A DNA stretch of 64,000 bases from Acidobacterium sp049965615 (GCA_049965615.1 JBMFWD010000001.1:128874-192873), one strand, 5' to 3'. Positions 42,658-53,559 are shown, numbered from the stretch's first letter. The notes: generated from the sequence alone by a model not told the origin. A program made the numbers and translations.

Positions 42658-44085
42658 ATGGATCACAAGCAGTATTTCTTCGACAAGTTCGGCATCACCG
42701 ACCGCCTCCTTGAGCGCTGCCTCGGCGAAGCCCTCTCCGCTGGCGGCGACTACGCCGACCTTTATTTTGAATCGGTTACCTCCACCTCGCTCGGCCTCGA
42801 CGAGTCCATCGTCAAGTCCGCCTCTCACGGCATCAGCGCCGGCTGCGGCATTCGCGTCGTCAGCGGCGAGCGCACCGGCTACGCCTACACCGACGATCTC
42901 TCCGCCGACCGCCTCCTCAAAGCCGCTCGCACCGCCGCCCTCATCGCCAGCGGCCCCGCAAAACAGCCCGTACAGGGATTCACCGAGACCAAAACCGCCG
43001 ATCTCTACCCCATTCCTGCCGCCGATGCCGACATCGACATCCACGCCCGCCTCGACCTGCTACGCCGCGCTGACCGCACCGCACGCGCCGCCGACTCCCG
43101 CATCACCCAGGTCCGGGCCAGCTATGCCGAGGAGCTCCGCCGCATCCTCATCGCCGCCTCCGACGGAACTTACGCCAGCGACACCCAGCCCCTCGCCCGC
43201 ATGAGCCTCTTCGTCCTCGCGCAGGATGGCGACCGCACCGCCCGCGGCACCTCCGGCGGCGGCGGCCGCATCGAGCTCGACTACTTCCTCACCGAAAAAA
43301 CTCCTGAGCACTTCGCCCAGGAAGCCACCCGTCAGGCGCTTCTGCAGCTCGGAGCCATCCCCGCCCCCGCCGGCGAAATGGAGGTCGTCCTCGGCCCCGG
43401 CTGGCCCGGCGTCCTGCTGCATGAGGCCGTCGGCCACGGCCTCGAAGCCGACTTCAATCGCAAAAAAACCTCCGCCTTCGCCGGCCTCATCGGCCGCCAG
43501 GTCGCCAGCTCCAAGGTCACCGTCGTCGACAACGGAACCCTCGCCAACCGTCGCGGCTCCCTCAACGTCGACGACGAAGGCTCCGCCACCCAGGAGACCG
43601 TCCTCATCGAAAACGGCATCCTCAAGGGCTACCTCAGCGACAAGCTCTCCGCCCGCCTCATGAACATGCCCCACACCGGCAACGGTCGCCGCGAAAGCTA
43701 CCAGCAGATCCCCATGCCCCGCATGACCAACACCTACATGCTCTCCGGCGACGATGCCCCCGAAGACATCCTCCGCAGCGTCAAGCACGGCCTCTACGCC
43801 GTCAACTTCGGAGGTGGCCAGGTCGATATCACCACCGGCAAATTCGTCTTCTCCGCCAGCGAAGCCTACCTCATCGAAGACGGCAAAGTCACCGCCCCCG
43901 TCCGCGACGCCACGCTGATCGGCAACGGCCCCGAAGCACTCAAATACGTCTCCATGGTAGGAAATGATTTAGCCCTCGACGAAGGCATCGGCACCTGCGG
44001 CAAAGATGGCCAAAGCGTCCCCGTAGGCGTAGGCATGCCCACCATCAAACTCGACAAAATGACAGTAGGCGGCACCGGACGATAA
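42658..44085 (+). CDS. tldD: Metalloprotease TldD
   Basis: Catalytic half of the TldD/TldE protease, which degrades unfolded peptides, matures microcin B17-like peptides and affects CcdA. 475 residues. The HExxxH zinc motif is in VLLHEAVGHGLEADFNRKKT. Other typical parts are LDESIVKSASHGISAGCGIR, AFAGLIGRQVASSKVTVVD and the C-terminal IGTCGKDGQSVPVGVGMPTI. tldE follows 163 nt downstream. Confidence 0.95.
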   Translation: MDHKQYFFDKFGITDRLLERCLGEALSAGGDYADLYFESVTSTSLGLDESIVKSASHGISAGCGIRVVSGERTGYAYTDDLSADRLLKAARTAALIASGPAKQPVQGFTETKTADLYPIPAADADIDIHARLDLLRRADRTARAADSRITQVRASYAEELRRILIAASDGTYASDTQPLARMSLFVLAQDGDRTARGTSGGGGRIELDYFLTEKTPEHFAQEATRQALLQLGAIPAPAGEMEVVLGPGWPGVLLHEAVGHGLEADFNRKKTSAFAGLIGRQVASSKVTVVDNGTLANRRGSLNVDDEGSATQETVLIENGILKGYLSDKLSARLMNMPHTGNGRRESYQQIPMPRMTNTYMLSGDDAPEDILRSVKHGLYAVNFGGGQVDITTGKFVFSASEAYLIEDGKVTAPVRDATLIGNGPEALKYVSMVGNDLALDEGIGTCGKDGQSVPVGVGMPTIKLDKMTVGGTGR

Positions 44086-44128
44086 CAACTCCATGCTGTT
44101 TCAATGGCTCAGCGAATCACCCTAAGTG

Positions 44129-44182
44129 TTGTCATCCCGACCGGAGGCGCGAAGCGCCGCAGTAGAGGGATCTGCGGTTTCT
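44129..44182 (+). repeat. Repeat B, copy 2
   Basis: TTGTCATCCCGACCGGA, central hairpin GGCGC-GAA-GCGCC (44146-44158), then GCAGTAGAGGGATCTGCGGTTT. It shares both ends, but not the stem, with 30094-30158. It separates tldD from tldE. Confidence 0.75.
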
Positions 44183-44248
44183 ACCGCGCTTGGAAGTTAT
44201 CCTCCACCCCAAACTATCTTCTCCCGCTGATTTACCCTGAAATCAGCC

Positions 44249-45676
44249 ATGAACCCAGCCACGCAATCCCCCGCCGACCTCCTCACCCTCGCCACAGACA
44301 TGGTCCAGCGCGCCCTCCGCGCCGGTGCCCACGACGCCGAAGTCACCGTCTCGGAAGGCGACGAGTTCTCCACCACCGTCCGCATGGGCGAGGTCGAAAA
44401 CCTCAAGGAATCCGGCTCCCGTGGCATCGGCCTCCGCGTCCTCCTCCACGGAGACAACGGCTACCGCGTCGCCAGCACCTCCTCCAGCGACTTCACCCCC
44501 GACGGCCTCGACCACCTCGTGCGCGGAGCCATGGCCCTCGCCGCCGTCACCTCGGAAGATCCCTTCGCCGGCCTGCCCGAACCCGGCTCCTTCGGCCAAC
44601 TCAGCCAGGACCTCCACCTCTACCACGAAGACGTCAACTCGCTGCCGGACCGGGGCCCCCACGGACAGGTCCACGTCCGTGGGGTGGCGACCGCGGACCG
44701 CATCGCCCTCGCCCGCCGCGCGGAAGAAGCCTCGCTCAAGGGCGACGCCCGCCTCATCAACAGTGACGGAGCCAGCTTTGAAGCCGCCACCGGCTCCACC
44801 GCCTTCGCCAACTCCCGCGGATTCGCCGGCGCCTACCGCTCCTCCTACTGCGGCCTCTCCGCCAGCCCCATCGCCCGGGGCGCCGACGGCCAGATGCAGC
44901 GCGATTATTGGTACACGAACTCCCGCTCCTTAGCCCAGCTCGAATCCCCCGAGGCTGTCGGTGAGGAAGCCGCCCGCCGCACCCTCCGCATGCTCGACGC
45001 GCGCCGCGTCCCCACCCAGCAGGTGCCCATCGTCTTCTCGCCGGAGATGGCCCGCGGCATCATCGGCTCGCTCTTCAACGCCATCAGTGGAGACGCCATC
45101 TGGCGCAACGCCTCCTTCCTCGCCGGCAAGCTCGGCCAGTCCGTGGCCGCGCCCCAGCTCACCCTCATCGACGACGGAACCCTCCCCGGCGGCTTCGGCT
45201 CCGCACCCTTTGACGGCGAAGGCCTCGCCACCCGCCGCAACGTCTTCGTCCGCAACGGCGTGCTTGAGAGCTACGTCCTCCACGGCTACACCGCCCGCAA
45301 GCTCAAGATGGCCAGCACCGCCAGCGCCGGCCGCGGACTCGCCGGCAACCCTTACACCCGTTCTTACAACTTATTCATTGAGGCCGGCAGCCAGACGCCG
45401 GAGGAAATCCTCAGCTCCACCAGGACGGGACTTTACGTCACGCGCCTGATGGGCCAAGGCGTCAACATAGTCACCGGTGACTATTCACGCGGCGCAGCTG
45501 GCCTCTGGATCGAAGACGGAACACTCACCTACCCCGTCCAGGAAATCACCATAGCCGGCAACCTCAGAGACATGCTCCAGAACATCTCCGCCATCGGCAA
45601 CGATTTAGTCTTCCGAAGCTCCACCGCCGCCCCAACATTGAGAATCGAAGGCATGATCGTCGCCGGCGGCGAATAA
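44249..45676 (+). CDS. tldE: Metalloprotease-like subunit TldE/PmbA
   Basis: Non-catalytic partner of TldD, 475 residues. It lacks the HExxxH motif, as expected. Seen: DAEVTVSEGDEFSTTVRMGE, RGIGLRVLLHGDNGYRVAST, PIVFSPEMARGIIGSLFNAI, DDGTLPGGFGSAPFDGEG and VTGDYSRGAAGLWIEDGTL. Forms a heterodimer with the upstream tldD product. Confidence 0.95.
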   Translation: MNPATQSPADLLTLATDMVQRALRAGAHDAEVTVSEGDEFSTTVRMGEVENLKESGSRGIGLRVLLHGDNGYRVASTSSSDFTPDGLDHLVRGAMALAAVTSEDPFAGLPEPGSFGQLSQDLHLYHEDVNSLPDRGPHGQVHVRGVATADRIALARRAEEASLKGDARLINSDGASFEAATGSTAFANSRGFAGAYRSSYCGLSASPIARGADGQMQRDYWYTNSRSLAQLESPEAVGEEAARRTLRMLDARRVPTQQVPIVFSPEMARGIIGSLFNAISGDAIWRNASFLAGKLGQSVAAPQLTLIDDGTLPGGFGSAPFDGEGLATRRNVFVRNGVLESYVLHGYTARKLKMASTASAGRGLAGNPYTRSYNLFIEAGSQTPEEILSSTRTGLYVTRLMGQGVNIVTGDYSRGAAGLWIEDGTLTYPVQEITIAGNLRDMLQNISAIGNDLVFRSSTAAPTLRIEGMIVAGGE

Positions 45677-45860
45677 GAAATACGAAACCGGAACAGTTAC
45701 AACCTCTCAAGCGCACTGGGTTCAGGTCCAGGCGGGGGACGGCGGAAATCGGCGCAACGCCCCTCTGGAACCGGCTCGGAAACTACCTGCCTGTCAGCAT
45801 CACCGCATCCACAGGAATGGCGCCGAAGGCGCGTTCGCCCGGACGGCCAGTCCCCAGCAC

Positions 45861-46619
45861 CTAGCGCATGCCGTTGAGCAGCGAGCCCACGATGCCGCCG
45901 ACCGCGCCGGCTTCCATCGTCTGCCCATTGCCACTGCTCATCAGGTAAGGCTGCAGCGCATTGGCCAGCTTCGGCAGCGGAAGCGTCTGCAACCACACCC
46001 GGCCCGGCCCCGAAAGCGCAGCCAGAAAGAGGCCGTCGCCGCCAAAAATCATGTTCTTGATGCCCGGCACCCGCATGATCTGGAACGACACGGAGCCCTC
46101 AAACGCGCCCACGTGTCCTGGATGCACCCGCAGCAGTTCGCCCGGCTGCAGATCCTTGATTACGACCTCGCCGGAAAGCTCCAGCCACGCATGCCCATAG
46201 CCGCCCACCTTTTGCAGCAGGAACCCGTCGCCGCCAAAGATGCCCGCGCCCAGCGACTGCTGAAAGCCCACGCCCAGCGTCACCTGATCGGTCGCACACA
46301 AAAAACCATGCCGGTGGATATAAAACTCGCGCCCCTGCCCCACCTCAACCGGAACAATATGCCCCGGCACCTTGGTCGCAAACGCCACTTCGCCCGTCGC
46401 GCCCACCGCGCGGTACTCGGTCATAAAGAGCGAACCGCCGCCGGCCACGCGCTTCAGCGCGCCAAAAAAGCCGCCGCCTCCGCCCATCTGCGTATGCGTC
46501 TGCAACTGGATCGACGCGGACATCCACGACAACTCGCCGGACTCGGAGATAATCCCCTCATTCGGCTCCAGTAAAAACTCAATCGCGGGCATCGTCGTGC
46601 CCAGAATACGGCTCTGCAT
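45861..46619 (-). CDS. AIM24 family protein (TIGR00266)
   Basis: 252-residue beta-rich protein of unknown function. The start at ATG 46619 has AAGGAG about 7 nt upstream; the longer frame to 46682 has none. Seen: MQSRILGTTMPAIEFLLEPN, HTQMGGGGGFFGALKRVAGG, FGGDGFLLQKVGGYGHAWLE and a Gly-rich C-terminus (GAVGGIVGSLLNGM) that may be membrane-interacting. It lies downstream of yidC, separated by a hairpin. Confidence 0.88.
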   Translation of the reverse strand: MQSRILGTTMPAIEFLLEPNEGIISESGELSWMSASIQLQTHTQMGGGGGFFGALKRVAGGGSLFMTEYRAVGATGEVAFATKVPGHIVPVEVGQGREFYIHRHGFLCATDQVTLGVGFQQSLGAGIFGGDGFLLQKVGGYGHAWLELSGEVVIKDLQPGELLRVHPGHVGAFEGSVSFQIMRVPGIKNMIFGGDGLFLAALSGPGRVWLQTLPLPKLANALQPYLMSSGNGQTMEAGAVGGIVGSLLNGMR

Positions 46620-46701
46620 GGTTCTCTCCTTGTCGCGGCCAGTATAACCGGCCCCCGGTTCCAATACGTCGCGCGGAACCATCCAGTTCCCACGCCGCTC
46701 T

Positions 46702-46732
46702 GCAAAAGCAAAGCGGCCGGTCGCCCGGCCGC
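46702..46732 (-). terminator. Intrinsic terminator after yidC
   Basis: GCGGCCGG (46713-46720) pairs with CCGGCCGC (46725-46732) around TCGC; on the minus strand it is followed by TTTGCTTTTGC. Confidence 0.75.
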
Positions 46733-46755
46733 CTGGCTCACTCCACTGGAAGCAG

Positions 46756-48588
46756 CTACCGCTTGCCCTTCGCCGCCTTCTTCGCGGCGCGCTTGGCAGC
46801 CAGCTCGCGCATCTCCTGGCCCATCTTCGACTTGTTCATGATGAACTGCTGGGCCACGCCAATCACGTTGCCGCCCGCCCAGTACAGAGCCACGCCAGAG
46901 CCGATATTCCACATCATGAACCCGAAGAACGCCGGCAGCATGAACGCCATCATCCGCTGCTGCTTCGGGTCCACGCCCGGTGAAGGCGTAAAGAACTGCA
47001 CCAGGAACATCGACAGGATCACAAAGATCGGCAGAATGTGATACGGATCCGGAGCCGAAAGATCCGGCAGCCACAGCCAGTGCGCATGACGCAGCGCAAT
47101 CGTCCCCTCCAGCATCTCGTAAAAACCAATCAGCAGCGGATACTGCAGCAGCATGGGCAGGCACCCGGAGAACATGTTGATGCCCTCCCGCTTCTGCAAC
47201 TCCATCATCTCCTGGTTCATCTCCTGCTTGCGCGGGTCCGTCGCCTTGTACTTGGCGTACTTGGCCTTGATCGCGTCCATCTGTGGCTGAATCCGCATCA
47301 TCGCCAGCGACTTCTTCATCATCGTGAGGCGCGTCGGCCACATCAGCGAGTAGAAGATCACCGTCATCAGCAGAATCGCCCAGCCCCAGTTGCGGATGCC
47401 GTGGTCATGGAAGAACTGCAGCAGCAGGAACATCGGCTTCGCAATCCAGCCCCACCAGCTGCTGTAATTCACCACGCCTTCCAGGTTGTAATGGTCGGCG
47501 GTCGAGATGCTCTTGAGAATGTCCGAAGCCTTCGGCCCCACAAACAGCCGGTCGTGAATCTCACCCGTCGTGCTGCCCACAGCCGCACCCAGAACAGAAA
47601 CCTGAGTCTTCTTGGCCTTGCTATCCGGCTTCGCCCCGCTCTCAGGCAGATCCATCGCGTTGTGCAGCGTCACCATCAGCGCGTTGGCCGGGTTCTGCGG
47701 CAGGAAGATGCTCGCAAAGTACAGATCGCTCACGCCCGCATAATCAAGCGGCCCCTGGATCGTGTTGCCGCCGGAGACTTTCTTCGGCGCAATCTGCTGC
47801 ACATCCGGTCCGCCAAGGATATGGAACCCGGTCTTGGCTCCGGTCTCCATGTCAATCTGCGCGCTCGCATACTGCGGCAAAGTCTCCTGGTCGCCAAATC
47901 CCGCAGGCCATGCCAGCAGCGCCGTCACCGGCTTGCCGTTCTCCGTCACGGTCACGTCGGTCTTCAGTACGTAGCTGTTCTCAAAGTGGAAGCTCTTGCG
48001 AACCGTCAGCCCTCCCACAGAGTAAACAAAGCTCACCGTGGCCGGAGCCTGCAGCGTGCCTGTCGCCGAAGGTTTATACAAAACACTGTTCAACTGCGGC
48101 GTAAGCTGCTTGTCGTAGGTGTAAAGCGACAGCGGATAGCCGAACTGCTTCGCCGCGGCCTGGTTCACCAGGTCCAGCGGCTTGGTCTGCGCGTCATTGG
48201 TGTACTTCTTCAGCACCCACGAGGTGACCACGCCCCCCTTGTTCGAAAACGTCACGCGATACAGAGGGCTCTCGACCACCGTCGTGGTCTCGCTCGCGGC
48301 CTCAATCGCAGGCGTTGCCGCGGCAGCGGGAGCCGGCTTGCCGGACTTGGCTGTAGCGCCGGGAGCAGCATTCCCAGCAGATGCTGTCGACGAAGGGCCC
48401 GCCGTCGTTTGTGCAGCCTGCTGGCTCGCGGCAGCCGGAGCGTGCTTCTGCGCATTCTGCGTATGCGGCTCATCCTTGCCCCGGAAATACTGCAGGCCAA
48501 GAAAGATCGCAAGAAACATCACGGCGTAAAACAGCAGCATCCGTGAATCGGGGCCGCCCTGTTGATTGGGATTCTGTATTTCTGGCAA
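46756..48588 (-). CDS. yidC: Membrane protein insertase YidC
   Basis: Inserts and folds inner-membrane proteins, alone or with Sec. About 610 residues from TTG 48588 (AAAAGG 5 nt upstream); the frame stays open to 48699 without a better start. N-terminal membrane segment MLLFYAVMFLAIFLGLQYF, then an Ala/Pro/Thr linker and the large periplasmic P1 domain. The C-terminal insertase core has NWGWAILLMTVIFYSLMWPT, GCLPMLLQYPLLIGFYEML and SGVALYWAGGNVIGVAQQF. A basic Lys/Arg tail probably contacts ribosomes. Confidence 0.95.
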   Translation of the reverse strand: MPEIQNPNQQGGPDSRMLLFYAVMFLAIFLGLQYFRGKDEPHTQNAQKHAPAAASQQAAQTTAGPSSTASAGNAAPGATAKSGKPAPAAAATPAIEAASETTTVVESPLYRVTFSNKGGVVTSWVLKKYTNDAQTKPLDLVNQAAAKQFGYPLSLYTYDKQLTPQLNSVLYKPSATGTLQAPATVSFVYSVGGLTVRKSFHFENSYVLKTDVTVTENGKPVTALLAWPAGFGDQETLPQYASAQIDMETGAKTGFHILGGPDVQQIAPKKVSGGNTIQGPLDYAGVSDLYFASIFLPQNPANALMVTLHNAMDLPESGAKPDSKAKKTQVSVLGAAVGSTTGEIHDRLFVGPKASDILKSISTADHYNLEGVVNYSSWWGWIAKPMFLLLQFFHDHGIRNWGWAILLMTVIFYSLMWPTRLTMMKKSLAMMRIQPQMDAIKAKYAKYKATDPRKQEMNQEMMELQKREGINMFSGCLPMLLQYPLLIGFYEMLEGTIALRHAHWLWLPDLSAPDPYHILPIFVILSMFLVQFFTPSPGVDPKQQRMMAFMLPAFFGFMMWNIGSGVALYWAGGNVIGVAQQFIMNKSKMGQEMRELAAKRAAKKAAKGKR

Positions 48589-48756
48589 GACTACCTTTTC
48601 CTGACGGTCTGAATAAGAGTAATAAGAAACTGATACCTCTATGTTAACGGTCGACGGGCTTTCGCGGTTCCGGAACACTGCAATTCCGCCCAGATCCAAA
48701 CCGAATTCGCACAGATTTCACAGCCGGCACGCCCGATTTCCGCACAGCCCATCCAC

Positions 48757-49026
48757 TCACTTGAGCTTTCCAGCCACTCCGTGCCCATCCCGCCGCGCCG
48801 GAACAGGATCGAATCCCCCCTTGCTCAGCGGATGGCAGCGCAGCAGCCGCAGCAGCGCCATCCATCCTCCGCGCAGCCAGCCCCACTCCGCAACCGCAAT
48901 CGCGGCATACTCCGAGCAAGTCGGCTGAAAGCGACAACCGCCCGGAGCCAGCGCGTGCAGCGCAGGCGAAATCGCGTTCCGATAAAATAAAAGCAATCCC
49001 CCCGCGAGCCTTTTCCGCAGCTTCAC
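48757..49026 (-). CDS. yidD: Membrane protein insertion efficiency factor YidD
   Basis: Small membrane-associated helper of YidC, 89 residues. Amphipathic start LRKRLAGGLLLFYRNAISPAL, then the signature GGCRFQPTCSEYAAIAVAEWG and RLLRCHPLSKGGFDPVP. The GTG start overlaps the rnpA stop (GTGA), the usual arrangement in rpmH-rnpA-yidD-yidC. Confidence 0.96.
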   Translation of the reverse strand: MKLRKRLAGGLLLFYRNAISPALHALAPGGCRFQPTCSEYAAIAVAEWGWLRGGWMALLRLLRCHPLSKGGFDPVPARRDGHGVAGKLK

Positions 49027-49484
49027 AGGCCCGCACCCTCCGCGGCATCCCTGGGCGCAGCGCCGGCCAGCTCCCGCTCGGCCCTCTGCTTTACAATCCG
49101 CTCCGCAATGCGCGCAAACAACGTGCCCACTTCCGCGTCGAGAACGCCAAAGTCCATCGTCGTCACGCTCTTCCTGGGATGCAGCACCACATCCACGCCT
49201 GGCGGCAGCGCCTCCAGATGCCTGCGCACCGCCTCGCGCATGCGCCGCTTGATCCGGTTACGCTCCACAGCCTTGCCCAGTACGCGCCCGGCCGTAAGCC
49301 CTACCCGCGCCGGAGCATCCTCCGCCGCATCGGGCTGCGGCGCAACAAAATACGTCATCGAGGCGGAAAACTGCTTCCGGCTTCCGGCGTAAACGCGCTG
49401 GTAGTCGCTGTGCCTCCGCAACCGAAAATCGCTCCAGGCACGTCCCCCGGGATACTTTGCCTGGCCTTCGGATGGATGCGTCAT
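49023..49484 (-). CDS. rnpA: Ribonuclease P protein component
   Basis: Protein subunit of RNase P, which trims tRNA 5' ends. About 153 residues from ATG 49484; the frame is open to 49571. The core is FRLRRHSDYQRVYAGSRKQF, and the RNA-binding signature is GLTAGRVLGKAVERNRIKRR followed by MREAVRRH. The C-terminal ~20 residues are an Ala-rich extension. The ribosome site is weak, so the exact start is uncertain. Confidence 0.93.
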   Translation of the reverse strand: MTHPSEGQAKYPGGRAWSDFRLRRHSDYQRVYAGSRKQFSASMTYFVAPQPDAAEDAPARVGLTAGRVLGKAVERNRIKRRMREAVRRHLEALPPGVDVVLHPRKSVTTMDFGVLDAEVGTLFARIAERIVKQRAERELAGAAPRDAAEGAGL

Positions 49485-49593
49485 AGCTTTGCCGTAAACA
49501 GGAAAAAGGCAGCGATCCGAATGGAGCCGCTGCCTTCGAAAACTTCGTGAAAGGGTGTGAGCCCGTCTCAAACCTGCTGGCCCGGTCCTGCTG

Positions 49594-49749
49594 CTAGTCG
49601 CGGAAGCCGGCGCTGACTGCGACGCGGTGGCGCCCCTTCGCGCGACGGCGAGAAAGCACGGCGGCCCCGCTCTTGGTCTTCATGCGGGTACGAAAGCCGT
49701 GCACCTTGGCACGACGGCGGCGGTTCGGTTGAAATGTGCGCTTTGGCAT
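49594..49749 (-). CDS. rpmH: 50S ribosomal protein L34
   Basis: 51-residue, very basic ribosomal protein: MPKRTFQPNRRRRAKVHGFR, TRMKTKSGAAVLSRRRAKGR, HRVAVSAGFRD. AGGAG lies about 9 nt before the ATG. First gene of the rpmH-rnpA-yidD-yidC run and divergent from dnaA, a classic bacterial arrangement. Confidence 0.97.
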   Translation of the reverse strand: MPKRTFQPNRRRRAKVHGFRTRMKTKSGAAVLSRRRAKGRHRVAVSAGFRD

Positions 49750-49850
49750 GGGAAACGCGCTCCTGAATCTTGATTGTTCTCAGCCCTTGGCTGGAACTTT
49801 TTCGGTCCGCGGCTACTGTCACTCAAAACAGCGAATGCAGACAGAACTTA

Positions 49851-49880
49851 AGTATAGCCTGAACCAGCCCGCCAGGCCAA
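49851..49880 (-). promoter_or_regulatory. rpmH: Putative rpmH promoter
   Basis: On the minus strand, TTGGCC (49875-49880) and TATACT (49851-49856) are separated by 18 bp, about 100 bp before the rpmH ATG. Confidence 0.5.
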
Positions 49881-50034
49881 GCACACTCTCTCCGCCAGCC
49901 ATTCTCAGCCGCAAAACCAACCCCGCCGCAGCCTGCCGCGAGCATCATCCCGCCATCCTTCACCACGAATGGTGCAACCCGCGCACCTAGCACATTCCCG
50001 TGTCAGAAACCACATACAAACCGCTGTCGGAGTG

Positions 50035-50043
50035 TGCTAGTAT
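50035..50043 (+). promoter_or_regulatory. dnaA: Possible extended -10 promoter of dnaA
   Basis: TGCTAGTAT fits an extended -10 box (TG-N-TAGTAT). No -35 is recognisable at 17 bp. It would give a leader of about 205 nt. Confidence 0.3.
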
Positions 50044-50070
50044 CGGCTCCGTTCAGATTTAATTTTTAAG

Positions 50071-50145
50071 ATGCCTTGCGGCTGTAAAAAAGGATTCAAA
50101 ACCAAAACCGAGACGCAGCAACTCGGCAATTATTCCGGCCAGTGA
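50071..50145 (+). CDS. Possible small ORF upstream of dnaA (24 aa)
   Basis: A short frame beginning MPCGCKKGFKTKTETQQ with a Cys-x-Cys motif. It has no clear ribosome-binding site. It lies in the presumed dnaA leader. It may be chance. Confidence 0.2.
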   Translation: MPCGCKKGFKTKTETQQLGNYSGQ

Positions 50146-50256
50146 TCACTGCAAGTCTGCCCGCTGTTTCCACAGCCAGGCACAGCAGGTGCATTCCCGA
50201 AAGCCCGAATCGGTTTGCTTCCCCCAACTTCGCAGGCAGGTTTGCAAGGAAGTCGA

Positions 50257-51699
<1,443 letters not shown>

Positions 51700-51721
51700 G
51701 GCAGGACAGATCGCAATCAGC

Positions 51722-51751
51722 GCAATGCGGAGACCATGGTCTCCGCATTGC
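51722..51751. other. Perfect 30-bp palindrome downstream of dnaA
   Basis: GCAATGCGGAGACCA (51722-51736) is followed directly by its exact reverse complement (51737-51751). As RNA it forms a long hairpin, but only a weak U-rich tail follows (CATTTCC). It may be the dnaA 3' hairpin or a protein-binding site. Confidence 0.7.
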
Positions 51752-51877
51752 CATTTCCATCTCCCCGGTAAAACTCGCGCATCTTCCCATCCACTCACGA
51801 ATCCAAAAACAATACGATGCGACAACCAATAGCGTCGCGCACCGCAATTCCAATCTGCACCCCGGGGTCACTCTTTC

Positions 51878-53497
51878 ATGGCACAATCAAACGTCGCGCA
51901 AAGGCCAAAGCCCGCCTTGAGCGATCACGACTTTGATTTCGAGCACTGGACCCCAAAGTTCAATCCCTGGATCATCGCCTTCACCGTCACCCTGGCCACC
52001 TTCATGGAGGCCCTCGACTCCAGCATCGCCAACGTGGCGCTGCCGCACATGGCCGGCAGCCTCGGCTCCAGTGAAGTGGAGGCCACCTGGGTCCTCACCT
52101 CCTATATCGTCGCCAACGCCATCGTGCTGCCCATCAGCGGATGGATCTCCAATCGCATCGGACGCAAGCGCTTCTACATGTCCTGCGTGGCCACCTTTAC
52201 CGTCTTCTCGTTCCTCTGCGGCCTTGCAACCTCTCTGCCTATGCTGGTCGTCTTTCGCGTCTTCCAGGGCGCGGCCGGAGGCGGCCTGCAGCCCAGCGAG
52301 CGCGCCATCCTCGCCGACACATTCGCGCCGGAAAAGCGCAGCGTCGCATTCTCGCTCTACGGCATGGCCGTCGTCTTCGCCCCCGCCATCGGCCCTACTG
52401 TCGGCGGCTGGATCACCGACAACTACACCTGGCGCTGGATCTTCTTCCTTAACATCCCCATCGGTATCCTCTCCCTGCTGCTCACCAGCCGCATCGTCGA
52501 AGACCCGCCCTACCTCAAGCACCGCAAAAAAGCAGGCTCGGTCGACGGCATCGGACTCGGCCTGCTCGCGCTCACCATCGGCTGCGCGCAAATGGTCTTT
52601 GACAAGGGCCAGCAGGACGACTGGTTCAGCTCCCACTTCATCGTCGCCTGCACCGTCATCGCCATCGTCGGCCTCATTCTGTTCTTCTATCGCGAAACCC
52701 ACGTCGAGCACCCCATCGTCGACCTCTCCCTCTATCGAAAACGCAACTTCGCCATGACGCAGATCGTCATGCTCCTCATCGGCGCGGCCCTCTACTCCAC
52801 CACCGTCCTCATTCCCCAGTTCCTGCAGGAACTCCTCGGCTACACCGCCACGCAGGCCGGCCTGGCCCTGTCCATTGGCGGCTTCGTCCTCATCGTTCTC
52901 TTCCCCATCGTGGGCTTCCTCGGGCAAAAGATGGACCCGCGCCTCATGATCACCCTCGGCTTCACCGTGCTCACCTTCGGCATCTGGCGCATCAGCAATC
53001 TCAACCTCGGCATCAGCTTCATGGACGCAGCAAGCTGGCGCGCCATCATGGTCATCGGCATGCCCATGCTCTTCGTCCCCATCAGCGTCATGTCCTACGT
53101 CGGCATTCCGCAGGAAAAAAACAACGAGGTCTCCGGCCTCACTGCGCTCGCGCGCAACCTCGGCGGCAGCATAGGAATTTCCTTCATCACCACCATGCTC
53201 ACCCGCAGAACCGACGTGCACCAGACCTACCTCTCGGCTCACGTCAACGCCTCATCTGCCAACTACCAGTCCCTCCACAACGGCATGGCCGCATTCCTCG
53301 CCCAGGCCGGAGCAGGTACCGCCAACGCCGGCCACGCCGCTGCCGCGCAAATCTACGCCATCATGCACCAGCAGGCCCGCACCCTCGCCTACGTGGACAC
53401 AGTGCACATTCTCGTCCTCCTCACCGCCTGCCTCATCCCCATCGGCTATCTCATGAAGAAGCCCCGCTTCCGCAAGCCCGCCGAGCCAGCCGAGTAA
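51878..53497 (+). CDS. DHA2-family (EmrB/QacA-type) MFS drug exporter
   Basis: Proton-driven multidrug exporter with 14 predicted membrane segments; 539 residues. Seen: ATFMEALDSSIANVALPHMA (first segment with the DHA2-type D), the motif A loop GWISNRIGRKRFY and the antiporter motif C in APAIGPTVGGWITDNYTWRW. No HlyD/EmrA adaptor gene is adjacent. The N-terminal ~30 residues are soluble (FDFEHWTPKFNPW). Substrate unknown. Confidence 0.93.
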   Translation: MAQSNVAQRPKPALSDHDFDFEHWTPKFNPWIIAFTVTLATFMEALDSSIANVALPHMAGSLGSSEVEATWVLTSYIVANAIVLPISGWISNRIGRKRFYMSCVATFTVFSFLCGLATSLPMLVVFRVFQGAAGGGLQPSERAILADTFAPEKRSVAFSLYGMAVVFAPAIGPTVGGWITDNYTWRWIFFLNIPIGILSLLLTSRIVEDPPYLKHRKKAGSVDGIGLGLLALTIGCAQMVFDKGQQDDWFSSHFIVACTVIAIVGLILFFYRETHVEHPIVDLSLYRKRNFAMTQIVMLLIGAALYSTTVLIPQFLQELLGYTATQAGLALSIGGFVLIVLFPIVGFLGQKMDPRLMITLGFTVLTFGIWRISNLNLGISFMDAASWRAIMVIGMPMLFVPISVMSYVGIPQEKNNEVSGLTALARNLGGSIGISFITTMLTRRTDVHQTYLSAHVNASSANYQSLHNGMAAFLAQAGAGTANAGHAAAAQIYAIMHQQARTLAYVDTVHILVLLTACLIPIGYLMKKPRFRKPAEPAE

Positions 53498-53559
53498 CTT
53501 CCTCGCCCCGCACAACGACTGCCAAAGCGTATCGGTCATCGCTGCTTCGCCAGTGATGA

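Larger units (their letters stand above)
49750..50256. other. rpmH-dnaA intergenic region
   Basis: 507 bp, AT-richer near 50020-50110. In many bacteria this interval carries oriC, but I find no cluster of TTATCCACA-type DnaA boxes; the best match is TTTCCACA near 50166. It contains the rpmH promoter, a possible extended -10 for dnaA and a 24-codon frame (50071-50145). Confidence 0.7.

Noticed and set aside
49750..50256. oriC
   Set aside because: Position is classical but only one poor DnaA-box match is visible and no AT-rich 13-mer array; kept as a question in findings.
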